Positions 1-6,956 of a DNA stretch of 34,768 bases are shown here, one piece after another. The DNA comes from Lactobacillus sp. 0.1XD8-4 (lineage in GTDB: Bacteria > Bacillota > Bacilli > Lactobacillales > Lactobacillaceae): positions 1-34,768 of the forward strand of contig NZ_RDBR01000025.1 in NCBI RefSeq assembly GCF_009663775.1, given 5' to 3'. The stretch's first letter is position 1, and each line of letters opens with the position of its first letter. A program made the translations under genes and the position numbers. Under the pieces are notes generated by a model. The model did no database searches. It worked only from the letters and a program-made list of their open reading frames with translations, and was not told the DNA's origin.

Positions 1-177
1 GCCATAAAGGCTTCTTATCTAATGGTTTTATTTTAACGTTTCTTACAACACTTAAAAACAGCTCATAAGCTTTGGTATATATGGACTTATGGGCTGTTAA
101 CATCTTTATGATTGCTTATGATATTTTATGATTTTTCAGCAACATTTTGTTTATGTGGGCATTTCGTGGGCAATACT
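1..177. other. Non-coding left flank with short repeats, possible attachment region
   Basis: No gene is seen here. Besides the inverted repeat at 58-97 there are three TTATGATT-like direct repeats at 106-113, 116-123 and 126-133, spaced exactly 10 bp, and two GTGGGCA copies at 155-161 and 166-172, spaced 11 bp. Helically phased short repeats beside an inverted repeat are what arm-type and core-type integrase sites look like, so this may be an attachment flank. That is inference; no matching core copy is visible at the other end of the window. Confidence 0.3.
54..97 (-). terminator. Terminator after the DUF1643-like gene
   Basis: A 12-bp inverted repeat (ACAGCTCATAAG / CTTATGGGCTGT on the plus strand, one non-Watson-Crick pair) flanks a 16-nt spacer. 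Read on the minus strand it is followed by a short T-run. It lies about 80 nt past the stop codon of the 303-residue gene, so it probably ends that transcript. An alternative is a recombinase core site, because this is the probable attachment end of the prophage. Confidence 0.5.
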
Positions 178-1089
178 TTACAAAGTTAAAATTAAATCAG
201 AATTATTTTCTAGTTTAATTAGAGATAATTTGCTTTGAGAAGCAGGATGTATAGGTCTAACTTTAACCTTAGGGTTCAAAAAATAAATCTTATCCCTATA
301 ACTATCTAGTACCGGTCTTATTCTGTTTTCAAATGACTCTTGAAATTTTTTTCGAGTGTCTTTATGTTCCTTATTAAAATATGAGTTCATTCCACTGCCC
401 CAACACGGAATAATTATATCAACATCTCCACACAGTTCCTTAATATTATTGAAATTGTCTTTTAAAACTAATTTCCTTCCATCATAAGCTTCTTTTTCTT
501 TTTTTGTCCTAAAGGGAATCAAATCTGCAACTATCATTTCCTTTAATCCCATACTTTTCAAGGTATCATTTTTACTAAAAAGTTCAAAAATAGATATTAA
601 TAAATTTCGTCTTGTGGTATCAAAGTTTTCAAATCGTTCTCTTACCTTTATCTTATCCTTATTTTTATTTTTTCCTGTTACTTCTTTAGTCTTTGACTTT
701 GATAGATATTCCCACTTTTTATTATAAGAAATTTGGGAATCACTATTATTTAAGAATTCTTTATATTTTTTTAATTCTTTTTTATTACGTTCTTCTCTAC
801 GTTTGACATTGTCTGCCCAATCATCTCCATCTTCTTCTGTACTATTAATACTGGGATTAAACGCAATAGCTAACACCTTTTTCCCAGTTAAAGCAACTTT
901 AATAATGGATTCCGCAATTTTAGGTGACCTAGTTTCATAAGTCTGAATTAGGTTATCATTCAGATCTAATTCATCAGGACAAAAGCATTCCTCATCAATA
1001 GTTATATCGCTATTGGTGACTAACTTTTCCTGAATAGTCTTAGAAATAGTATATGCTTGTGAAAAGAATTTATCTTGAGTTATATCCAT
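178..1089 (-). CDS. DUF1643-like protein, AT-rich cargo (moron) gene
   Basis: A 303-residue soluble protein. It shows the pattern I associate with DUF1643: FNPS (77-80), DTTRRN (157-162), DLIPFR (189-194), PCWGSG (228-233) and HPAS (281-284). A lysine-rich, probably disordered stretch (about 95-150) interrupts the domain. The NPS and HP elements resemble motifs A and B of the uracil-DNA glycosylase superfamily; that link is inference. The gene has its own promoter (extended -10 at 1131-1139), a GGAGGAG site 11 nt before its ATG and its own terminator. It lies between the endolysin and the prophage end, the classical site for lysogenic-conversion or phage-defence cargo, and is clearly more AT-rich than the structural genes. 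Its biological role is unknown. Confidence 0.8.
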   Translation of the reverse strand: MDITQDKFFSQAYTISKTIQEKLVTNSDITIDEECFCPDELDLNDNLIQTYETRSPKIAESIIKVALTGKKVLAIAFNPSINSTEEDGDDWADNVKRREERNKKELKKYKEFLNNSDSQISYNKKWEYLSKSKTKEVTGKNKNKDKIKVRERFENFDTTRRNLLISIFELFSKNDTLKSMGLKEMIVADLIPFRTKKEKEAYDGRKLVLKDNFNNIKELCGDVDIIIPCWGSGMNSYFNKEHKDTRKKFQESFENRIRPVLDSYRDKIYFLNPKVKVRPIHPASQSKLSLIKLENNSDLILTL

Positions 1090-1130
1090 AAGTCAATTCA
1101 CTCCTCCCATATTTTTTATAAGTATATCAT

Positions 1131-1139
1131 TTTAATAAT
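1131..1139 (-). promoter_or_regulatory. Extended -10 promoter of the cargo gene
   Basis: On the minus strand TGATATACT is an extended -10 box (TG-n-TATACT) about 45 nt upstream of the 303-residue gene start, after the strong late terminator. No convincing -35 box is seen. It would let the gene be expressed in the lysogen, independently of late transcription. Confidence 0.5.
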
Positions 1140-1170
1140 TTATCTATTCTAATTTTTATAAAAATCAAGT

Positions 1171-1215
1171 AAAAGCCCTAATGGATGTTACAAAAAATGC
1201 AACAACCACTAGGGC
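1171..1215 (-). terminator. Strong terminator of the late operon
   Basis: On the minus strand a 17-bp stem with one mismatch and two G-T pairs closes a loop containing six Ts and is followed by TTTTA. It starts a few nucleotides after the endolysin stop codon, so it ends the structural and lysis transcript and insulates the cargo gene. Confidence 0.85.
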
Positions 1216-1220
1216 CTATC

Positions 1221-2327
1221 TTAAATCTGAATCGTTTGACCCACATAAATTACGTTAGGATTTACAATTCCATTTTTCTGAGCTAGCGCTTGCAAGGTCT
1301 TGCCAAACTTAGCTGCAATTCCGCTTAGGGTGTCCCCTGCTTGAACGGTGTAAGCATTGGATTGTCCGTTGCCGGCTAAGTAAATCTTTTGGCCGACATA
1401 GATCACATTCGGGTTGGCAATGTGATTACGGCTTACGAGGTCTGAGACAGTAGTGCCGAATTTGGTGGCAATTCTAGATAACGTATCGCCTGATTGAACA
1501 AAGTAAGTATTTTCGTTTGATGCTTTTCCGGTGACTTTGAGGACTTGGCCGACATTGATCTGATTTGGATTTCCGATCCCATTGATTGCTGCTAAGTTCT
1601 GGTAAGTAGTTCCGTACTTTTCAGCGATTCCACTCAGCGTATCGCCTGGTTGGACAATGTAGGTTCCGCTTGCTGGATGGCCGACGTGTTGCACCGGCTT
1701 AGGTTCTGGAATAACAACTTGCGGAACATTGCCTGATACAGAACCGGTTGTAAAGGCGCCATCAAAGTCATAACTGGTATCAATACCCATAATGCTATGA
1801 TCAGAATATTGCCAAGCACTTGCATTATCAATCCCCAGTTCAGTCACACCATAGCCAGCAATCCAAATCTTTCGGGAATCAAAGCCATGTGAATTAAGAA
1901 TGCCACCAGTGAAGAAGGACTTCATGGAGTAAATTCCAGTATTCTTGTAACCGAGAGCTTCTACTTCTTGAAGGAAAGCTAAGGATGCTGATTGATAATC
2001 TGCTGCTGAATGAACTTCCGCATCATCAATCATCAAAGTATCGTCATACATACCGAACTGCTTAGCGATCTTAACGAAGAATCGCGCTTCATTTTGTGCA
2101 TCAGCTACTGATGTATAGCGAGCAAAGTGGTAACAGGATACGCGCAAGCCAACTGCCAAGGCATTACGAATTTGAGCAGCTGCACGTGGATTAACGTAAG
2201 CCGAACCATCTTCAGACCCTTCCGTTAACTTAACAACGACCCCTAATGCACCCTGATTTTTAGCAGCTTGGAAAAAGGCAACAGTATCTGGTTGGTAACT
2301 TGAAACATCGATAAATTGATTACGCAT
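1221..2327 (-). CDS. lys: Endolysin: GH25 muramidase with three LysM repeats
   Basis: A 368-residue lysin that cleaves the glycan backbone of peptidoglycan at the end of infection. Residues 1-200 form a GH25 domain: the DVSSYQ motif places Asp7, and the DDAEV stretch (101-105) carries the acidic pair. Three LysM cell-wall-binding repeats follow (about 220-266, 272-317, 324-368), each with a GDTLS motif and an NPN..IxVGQ ending. There is no signal peptide, so export depends on the two holins immediately upstream. It is the last gene of the late operon. Confidence 0.95.
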   Translation of the reverse strand: MRNQFIDVSSYQPDTVAFFQAAKNQGALGVVVKLTEGSEDGSAYVNPRAAAQIRNALAVGLRVSCYHFARYTSVADAQNEARFFVKIAKQFGMYDDTLMIDDAEVHSAADYQSASLAFLQEVEALGYKNTGIYSMKSFFTGGILNSHGFDSRKIWIAGYGVTELGIDNASAWQYSDHSIMGIDTSYDFDGAFTTGSVSGNVPQVVIPEPKPVQHVGHPASGTYIVQPGDTLSGIAEKYGTTYQNLAAINGIGNPNQINVGQVLKVTGKASNENTYFVQSGDTLSRIATKFGTTVSDLVSRNHIANPNVIYVGQKIYLAGNGQSNAYTVQAGDTLSGIAAKFGKTLQALAQKNGIVNPNVIYVGQTIQI

Positions 2328-2328
2328 A

Positions 2329-2763
2329 TTATTTTTCCCCTTTCATTGGATCGATTGCTGGTGCTTGGCCGGCTGGAATAGTGGCAGTTTTAGTCGATTG
2401 TGCTTGTTGCGATGTCGGATCAACGGTTGGTGTCAATGCAGACTTTTCATAAGCTGATTGGACAAGAGTCTCGATGGCGTTAAGGTCGATATTCTTGATA
2501 CCCTGCTTTTGAAGTGCCTGTTGGACAATATCAGTTGCTTGACGAAACTTCTCATGACCAGCCATGTCTTTGCCGACCAAGGAAGCTACCGCGTTATCTG
2601 CAAGTTGGGCCGCACAAGACCAAGCAGCACGGGAGGCTTCGGTTTTGGCATGGATGACTTTAGCGTGGATGAATACCTGACTCTGTTTTAAGGCAAAATA
2701 AAAGGCCGCTGAGATAACGGCCGTCAGAATATAGGTTGGAATTGCATTAATGATTGTGCTCAT
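2329..2763 (-). CDS. hol: Holin, phage LL-H type
   Basis: A 144-residue protein with one N-terminal membrane segment (about residues 8-27) followed by a long cytoplasmic helical region with Ala, Lys and Gln repeats. This is the layout of the LL-H holin family known from Lactobacillus phages. The stop codon lies one nucleotide before the endolysin start and the start overlaps the other holin gene by 17 nt, so the lysis genes are translationally coupled. The C-terminal tail after residue 115 is Thr/Gln/Pro-rich and probably disordered. Confidence 0.85.
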   Translation of the reverse strand: MSTIINAIPTYILTAVISAAFYFALKQSQVFIHAKVIHAKTEASRAAWSCAAQLADNAVASLVGKDMAGHEKFRQATDIVQQALQKQGIKNIDLNAIETLVQSAYEKSALTPTVDPTSQQAQSTKTATIPAGQAPAIDPMKGEK

Positions 2764-3166
2764 GTTGTTCCTCTTCTTTCTCTAAATAATCTTTGCTGAG
2801 TTTGTAAATATGATCTTTTACCCAAGATGGTAGCGGTAATCCCATCTGTCCCCAATTTTCCACGATGGAGACCAAATAAAATAGGAAAAAGAAAAAGACA
2901 AGCGAGTCGCCTGCCTGTCCTAATCCGCATAATTCCAACATTGGATAAACGGTTAATGTCAAAATAATTACGGCTGCATGTTTTAAAAGTCCTGCCGTCC
3001 CTTTATTAGAAGTTGTACGGTGTGTAATGATACTTTTGAAAAATCCAGTCACAATATCAATCACAATCGCCCAGACTAACCATTCTATCAGCATGTTATC
3101 GATCATACTGGCAAAATATTGAATGTATAGAACGTGTTGCGGCGGTTGTGCTAGTAGTGTGTGCAT
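2747..3166 (-). CDS. Second holin, phage holin family 4 (toxin secretion/lysis type)
   Basis: A 139-residue membrane protein. It has helices around 26-45 (LVWAIVIDIVTGFFKSI, including the D-x-x-TG motif typical of the holin 4 family), 62-82 and 88-106, and a charged C terminus ending in a His/Glu-rich tail. Together with the LL-H-type protein it makes a two-holin lysis cassette; which one forms the hole and which modulates it cannot be told. A GGAAGTG site precedes the ATG at 13 nt, which is rather long. Confidence 0.85.
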   Translation of the reverse strand: MHTLLAQPPQHVLYIQYFASMIDNMLIEWLVWAIVIDIVTGFFKSIITHRTTSNKGTAGLLKHAAVIILTLTVYPMLELCGLGQAGDSLVFFFFLFYLVSIVENWGQMGLPLPSWVKDHIYKLSKDYLEKEEEQHEHNH

Positions 3167-3280
3167 TGTTGGTGATCACTTCCTTGAAATAGTTAATCTA
3201 AGAATTTTAGTCCCCATAATACCCACTGTCCATCTCTCTTCTTCCTCAAGTATCATAAATATAATACCATTTGGAAATTA

Positions 3281-3361
3281 CTATAAGATACCTATTAAAT
3301 TTAAGGTTAATAATATAATTACAAGTAATAAAGCTATTAAAGTGCCATGCCAAAATTCCAT
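3281..3361 (-). CDS. Tiny membrane peptide, 26 residues
   Basis: The peptide starts MEFWHGTL and continues as one leucine/isoleucine-rich helix ending NLIGIL. A strong AAAGGAT site stands 6 nt before the ATG, only a few nucleotides after the preceding 28-residue gene. It is too short for most gene callers. Its place between baseplate genes and holins suggests a part in lysis timing, but no family is recognised. Confidence 0.6.
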   Translation of the reverse strand: MEFWHGTLIALLLVIILLTLNLIGIL

Positions 3362-3375
3362 AATTTATCCTTTCG

Positions 3376-3462
3376 TTAGCCGCCCATAATAAACATTCTA
3401 TAAATTAATAACGCAAAAATGATAATCGCTAAAAGTGCGGTTAATTTCCATGGGTTATACAT
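3376..3462 (-). CDS. Tiny membrane peptide, 28 residues
   Basis: The peptide starts MYNPWKLTALL, spans the membrane once with an Ile/Leu/Ala helix, and ends in RMFIMGG. It has a GAGAGGTG site 6-8 nt before its ATG and is followed 14 nt later by the 26-residue membrane gene. The pair opens the lysis module just after the tail terminator. Function unknown. Confidence 0.6.
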   Translation of the reverse strand: MYNPWKLTALLAIIIFALLIYRMFIMGG

Positions 3463-3497
3463 AAGAAACACCTCTCACATATTAAAAGCCGCCCATA

Positions 3498-3525
3498 ATA
3501 AAAGCCCCGCTCGTTTGAGTGAGGC
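3498..3525 (-). terminator. Terminator between tail and lysis genes
   Basis: On the minus strand a 9-bp stem (GCCTCACTC / GAGCGGGGC, one mismatch, one G-T pair) with an AAAC loop is followed by TTTTATTA. It lies about 45 nt after the last baseplate gene and before the two tiny membrane genes, so it probably reduces rather than stops read-through into lysis. Confidence 0.65.
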
Positions 3526-3568
3526 TTATTATGTATTGTGTATTTCAGCGGCGACTATTAATGATTAA

Positions 3569-3991
3569 CTACATTAATTCTGACTTAACGTAGACCGCTT
3601 CCAGACCAACCTTAATTGGATCAAGAGTTGAAGGATCTTCGCCTTGAGCATAGTAGATCCACACTTTTGTAGACGGGACATTTGGGCCTTCGACATAACT
3701 TGGTCGAACGCTCCCTAATGTTGCAGATGAGACCCAGAACACAAAGGTATATCCAGCTACTTCTGGTGCTTGAATAGGAACTGTTCGCTTAGCTGTATCA
3801 TCTGTTGCAGATGGATTGCTTGTACCTTCGACATATTCAAGATGTACAACTGGCCCCGCAATCTTAGCCAAATTAACAATATTCGCCAACTTTGTACGTT
3901 TCAATCCGTCACTCGCATTCCCAATTAGTACAGAATCAGTAGTTGCAGGATTGTCATTTTCAGATAAGTTCATAAATTTTACATCAGCCAT
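3569..3991 (-). CDS. Tail/baseplate-associated protein, 140 residues
   Basis: A small acidic protein without membrane segments, starting MADVKFMNLSEN. Its N terminus (about 1-45, with TTDSVLIGNASDG) resembles the short attachment segment often found on Lactobacillus phage tail fibres; the rest looks like a beta-rich domain. It follows the large baseplate protein after 37 nt and has a good AAAGGAG site. A receptor-binding or fibre accessory role is inferred from position only. Confidence 0.7.
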   Translation of the reverse strand: MADVKFMNLSENDNPATTDSVLIGNASDGLKRTKLANIVNLAKIAGPVVHLEYVEGTSNPSATDDTAKRTVPIQAPEVAGYTFVFWVSSATLGSVRPSYVEGPNVPSTKVWIYYAQGEDPSTLDPIKVGLEAVYVKSELM

Positions 3992-4028
3992 AATAAATTA
4001 TCTCCTTTATTCGTTAATTATTTATTTT

Positions 4029-6458
4029 CTAAGCGTTTGCGACTAAGGTATTGAGGAAGTTAATGTGTAGCATATACCACCACCTTATCTGTTCAAGGTT
4101 ATTAGTATCGGTAAGCGGAGTTTGCGGCCATAGCTTGTCCTCTTGTATCTTTAAAGCGATAGGCATACTCTTTGCATAATTAGTCAAGAACGTTGACACG
4201 TTAGATGCTGAAAGTACGCTTTGTACTAGCTCTTTATAACGAGCAATAATATCAGCTTTGTAGAATTTCCAAAGTTGATGAAAGATACGGTTACCACCGG
4301 ACAAATTCTCAAAAGTAATTCCACCGCGTCTAATGCTTGAACCGTTATAGTCAGGTGATAGATAATCAAGCAGGTCTGGTGTCCGCCCGAATACCATGTC
4401 GAGGTCGTATGCTGCAAAATACCACTTTTTGCCGTCCCATGTTTGCAGGTTAAAGTTACGAACAACGCCATCAACATTACCGATTGCTACTGAATAAACG
4501 TAGTAGTCAATAGCACTGTCAATATCTAAAAGCGGTGTAATTACTTTGGTAAAATCATCTTTTGTATCATAGGAAGCCTTTACTGTATCAATCAAGGCAT
4601 TAATTGACCTGAATACCCAGTCACTATCCTCAGTTCCACAGAACTCAATATCCATGTCTTTACCGTCAAGCCGTGTGCTTTCATTGAAAGAAGCCCACAC
4701 GGTTGATACGATTGCACAGCCCTGCTTTTTAGGCATCTTGGCCATCCAGTCATCTTTAGGAACGTTGAACGTATACAAGCCCCAATACTTTCCATTGATG
4801 TACAAAGCAATCGGGAAGCCATCAACAGCTCCATAGTTGCCTCCAATCGAAAGCTGTGGATCAGCTTCGCCCGTAATGTGATTACCAGCGTTATCCGTTA
4901 GATAATCAGTGTCATTAACCTTAATCGCGTCATCAGCTTTGATACGTGTCTTACGAACTTCGCCCCACAACTTAGCACAGCCAACGTTGCGCACGTGCGA
5001 AAAGTCGGTCATATCAGCCTTAATGACATACTTGTCTTGCTTACCATATCCAGGGATTAGTTCAATCTTACGATCAAGATGCAATGTGTAATTTTTCTTC
5101 GCTAAACTAGCGGAAGAAGCACCTTGAACCTTAATTCCCGTTAGCGTCCCCGATACATTAAAGCGAGGGAAGCTGAATGACAGTCCCTCGCTTAATGAGT
5201 CCTTCTTACTTTGCAATCCTTCAATCCCAGCTCCGTATAGATACAGAATTGGAAGGTTATAGCTATCAGGCTTCGTGATAAGTGCTTCACCAACCGCCTT
5301 AGCATCAGCCGGCAAGTCAGCTTGAGTTAACGTTTTGTCAGTATTGATCAACCAGCGTTTACCACCAATGCGAACGCCAACATTGTCTGTCAAATAATTA
5401 CCGTCTTGATCAGTTAATTCGATATCTTTTAGGCTTCCAACGCCTTCGACATTCTCAATTCTGGTTTGATTATCTTTTATGCGACTATCGTTAGTATCTA
5501 ATCGTTGTTCATGATTAGTGAGTACATAATCATGAGCGCTTAGACGACTTTCGTGTTGAGATACTTTATTCAGCAATTCTGCAATAGCTCGCTTAAGTGG
5601 CTTAAGTACTTCGACTTCGAGGCCAGCAGTCTGATATTGTCCACAGTCTTTCCAAGCGTTGTTAAACCAAATAATTAAATGACCATTATCCACCGTAACA
5701 TTGAGATTATCGTTTCCATTAGGATATTTTTCCTTAAGATCATCAAGATTAGCAAATGCAGCCGGATTTAGTTTGATTTGTGATAGTCTTGCAGCGACTC
5801 GATCGTCAAGAGCCTTAAAATCAGCTCGTGTAATGATATCATTAGCCTTAATTTGAGCAGAAATATTGCCTGCTGTTGTTGCAAGATCAGTAAGATTAGC
5901 TGTTGCTCTGGTTAAAGCATTCTGTGCATCTGTAACTTGCTGATTATAAGTATCTCGCATTTCCTGAGAAAACTGGTCATTAGCGTTCTTTGCCTTTGCT
6001 AATTCTAGTTGCAATTCGGAATCGTAGTGATCTGCGACTAGTCCCATTAATGGTGTGCCATCAAGGACTTGGAACCAGATGTCAACGGATGTTTCGCGGA
6101 CGCCGGCGTCATTGGCTAAGATTAAGTGACCGTAGCAGAAACCAGATTGGGGAAATACTTCGGCGGGGAAGGCTAAGGTTAATTGATTATAGCCAGTTAC
6201 GTTATTAGTGCTACCGACCCAGTGAACGCCCTTAGCGCCAGCGGCCATGACTGCTACGCCATTACGTAAGGCTCCATTACCGACTTCGGCTTCTAGTTCC
6301 GGATGCATTCCTTTAAGATCTTTGGCCACGCCGCCTTCTGTAATAAATAATTGAAAGGGAGTCATCTTATCCCCTACCCGAGCATTGAAACTATCGGATA
6401 GGTCGACGGTGGTCCCAATTGGTTTTAAGACATCTAAAGTTACGACCTGTGTTTGCAT
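4029..6458 (-). CDS. Baseplate upper protein (BppU) fused to a CotH-like kinase domain
   Basis: An 809-residue protein of two parts. Residues 1-150 match the BppU N-terminal domain (starts MQTQVVTLDVLKP) that anchors receptor-binding proteins to the baseplate. A coiled-coil linker follows (about 155-360, with repeated heptads such as ESRLSAHDYVLTNHEQRL). From about 400 the protein looks like a CotH-type atypical kinase: IKVQGASSASLAKKNY (about 440) corresponds to the nucleotide-binding Lys region, GNVDGVVRNFNLQ (about 661) to the catalytic Asp/Asn loop, and YDLDMVFG (about 685) to the metal-binding D-L-D-x-x-F-G motif. It probably sits at the tail tip. Whether the domain phosphorylates anything or only binds host surface is unknown. 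Confidence 0.85.
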   Translation of the reverse strand: MQTQVVTLDVLKPIGTTVDLSDSFNARVGDKMTPFQLFITEGGVAKDLKGMHPELEAEVGNGALRNGVAVMAAGAKGVHWVGSTNNVTGYNQLTLAFPAEVFPQSGFCYGHLILANDAGVRETSVDIWFQVLDGTPLMGLVADHYDSELQLELAKAKNANDQFSQEMRDTYNQQVTDAQNALTRATANLTDLATTAGNISAQIKANDIITRADFKALDDRVAARLSQIKLNPAAFANLDDLKEKYPNGNDNLNVTVDNGHLIIWFNNAWKDCGQYQTAGLEVEVLKPLKRAIAELLNKVSQHESRLSAHDYVLTNHEQRLDTNDSRIKDNQTRIENVEGVGSLKDIELTDQDGNYLTDNVGVRIGGKRWLINTDKTLTQADLPADAKAVGEALITKPDSYNLPILYLYGAGIEGLQSKKDSLSEGLSFSFPRFNVSGTLTGIKVQGASSASLAKKNYTLHLDRKIELIPGYGKQDKYVIKADMTDFSHVRNVGCAKLWGEVRKTRIKADDAIKVNDTDYLTDNAGNHITGEADPQLSIGGNYGAVDGFPIALYINGKYWGLYTFNVPKDDWMAKMPKKQGCAIVSTVWASFNESTRLDGKDMDIEFCGTEDSDWVFRSINALIDTVKASYDTKDDFTKVITPLLDIDSAIDYYVYSVAIGNVDGVVRNFNLQTWDGKKWYFAAYDLDMVFGRTPDLLDYLSPDYNGSSIRRGGITFENLSGGNRIFHQLWKFYKADIIARYKELVQSVLSASNVSTFLTNYAKSMPIALKIQEDKLWPQTPLTDTNNLEQIRWWYMLHINFLNTLVANA

Positions 6459-6481
6459 TCTAAATTCCTCCTTCTAACAGA

Positions 6482-6508
6482 AAAGCCATCTCGTAATGAG
6501 GTGGCTTT
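6482..6508 (-). terminator. Intercistronic hairpin in the tail operon
   Basis: An 8-bp inverted repeat (GCCATCTC / GAGGTGGC on the plus strand) with flanking AAA/TTT separates the 145-residue gene from the BppU-CotH gene and is followed on the minus strand by TTTTCTGTT. It contains one mismatch in the minus-strand RNA, so it is probably a partial terminator or an RNA-stability hairpin. Confidence 0.45.
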
Positions 6509-6944
6509 AGTCGTTTAAGCGATATTTAATTTTGAAATCGAATAATTCTTTCAGGACGTTTTCGACTTGCTTAATGTAGTCGTTAATTTGCTCTTTCGTT
6601 AGTTTAATGCCGACATCAATCCAAGCAGTGAAGTCATAAGGGATAATTCGCCCTTTATCTAACTTCTTGAATGACGATTGATTAAGCAGACTAGCAAGTC
6701 GATCAAAGGCTTGGCTCAAATCACGGGTATTCTTTATCAGGTCCATTCGGGTTCTGCGATTGAAACCAGAATTAATCGGGCTGTGATTGTAATGCAATGA
6801 ATTATGGATTGCTAGCCGGTCATTGATGAGCTGGCAGAAAGAATTATATCGCTTGGCTGTCTGCTCTAAGTCGGAATTAAGCACATCAATTAACGCTTGT
6901 GGTGATGTTTTTTCAAGATATTTGAGAATATTAGTTTCTCCCAT
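6507..6944 (-). CDS. Baseplate-region hypothetical protein, 145 residues
   Basis: An all-helical, charged soluble protein starting MGETNILKYLEK, with long amphipathic helices at about 15-45, 70-95 and 115-140. Similar-sized proteins often sit between Tal and BppU in Lactobacillus siphophages. No motif points to a function. It starts 12 nt after the Tal stop codon with an AGGAGGAAAG site. Confidence 0.75.
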   Translation of the reverse strand: MGETNILKYLEKTSPQALIDVLNSDLEQTAKRYNSFCQLINDRLAIHNSLHYNHSPINSGFNRRTRMDLIKNTRDLSQAFDRLASLLNQSSFKKLDKGRIIPYDFTAWIDVGIKLTKEQINDYIKQVENVLKELFDFKIKYRLND

Positions 6945-6956
6945 TTACTTTCCTCC

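Noticed and set aside
3190-3270. Minus-strand frame MILEEEERWTVG of 26 codons
   Set aside because: No ribosome binding site and no recognisable pattern; it may only be the leader of the holin gene.
3123-3389. Plus-strand open frame opposite the lysis genes
   Set aside because: It lies against one holin and the two tiny membrane genes and has no ribosome binding site.
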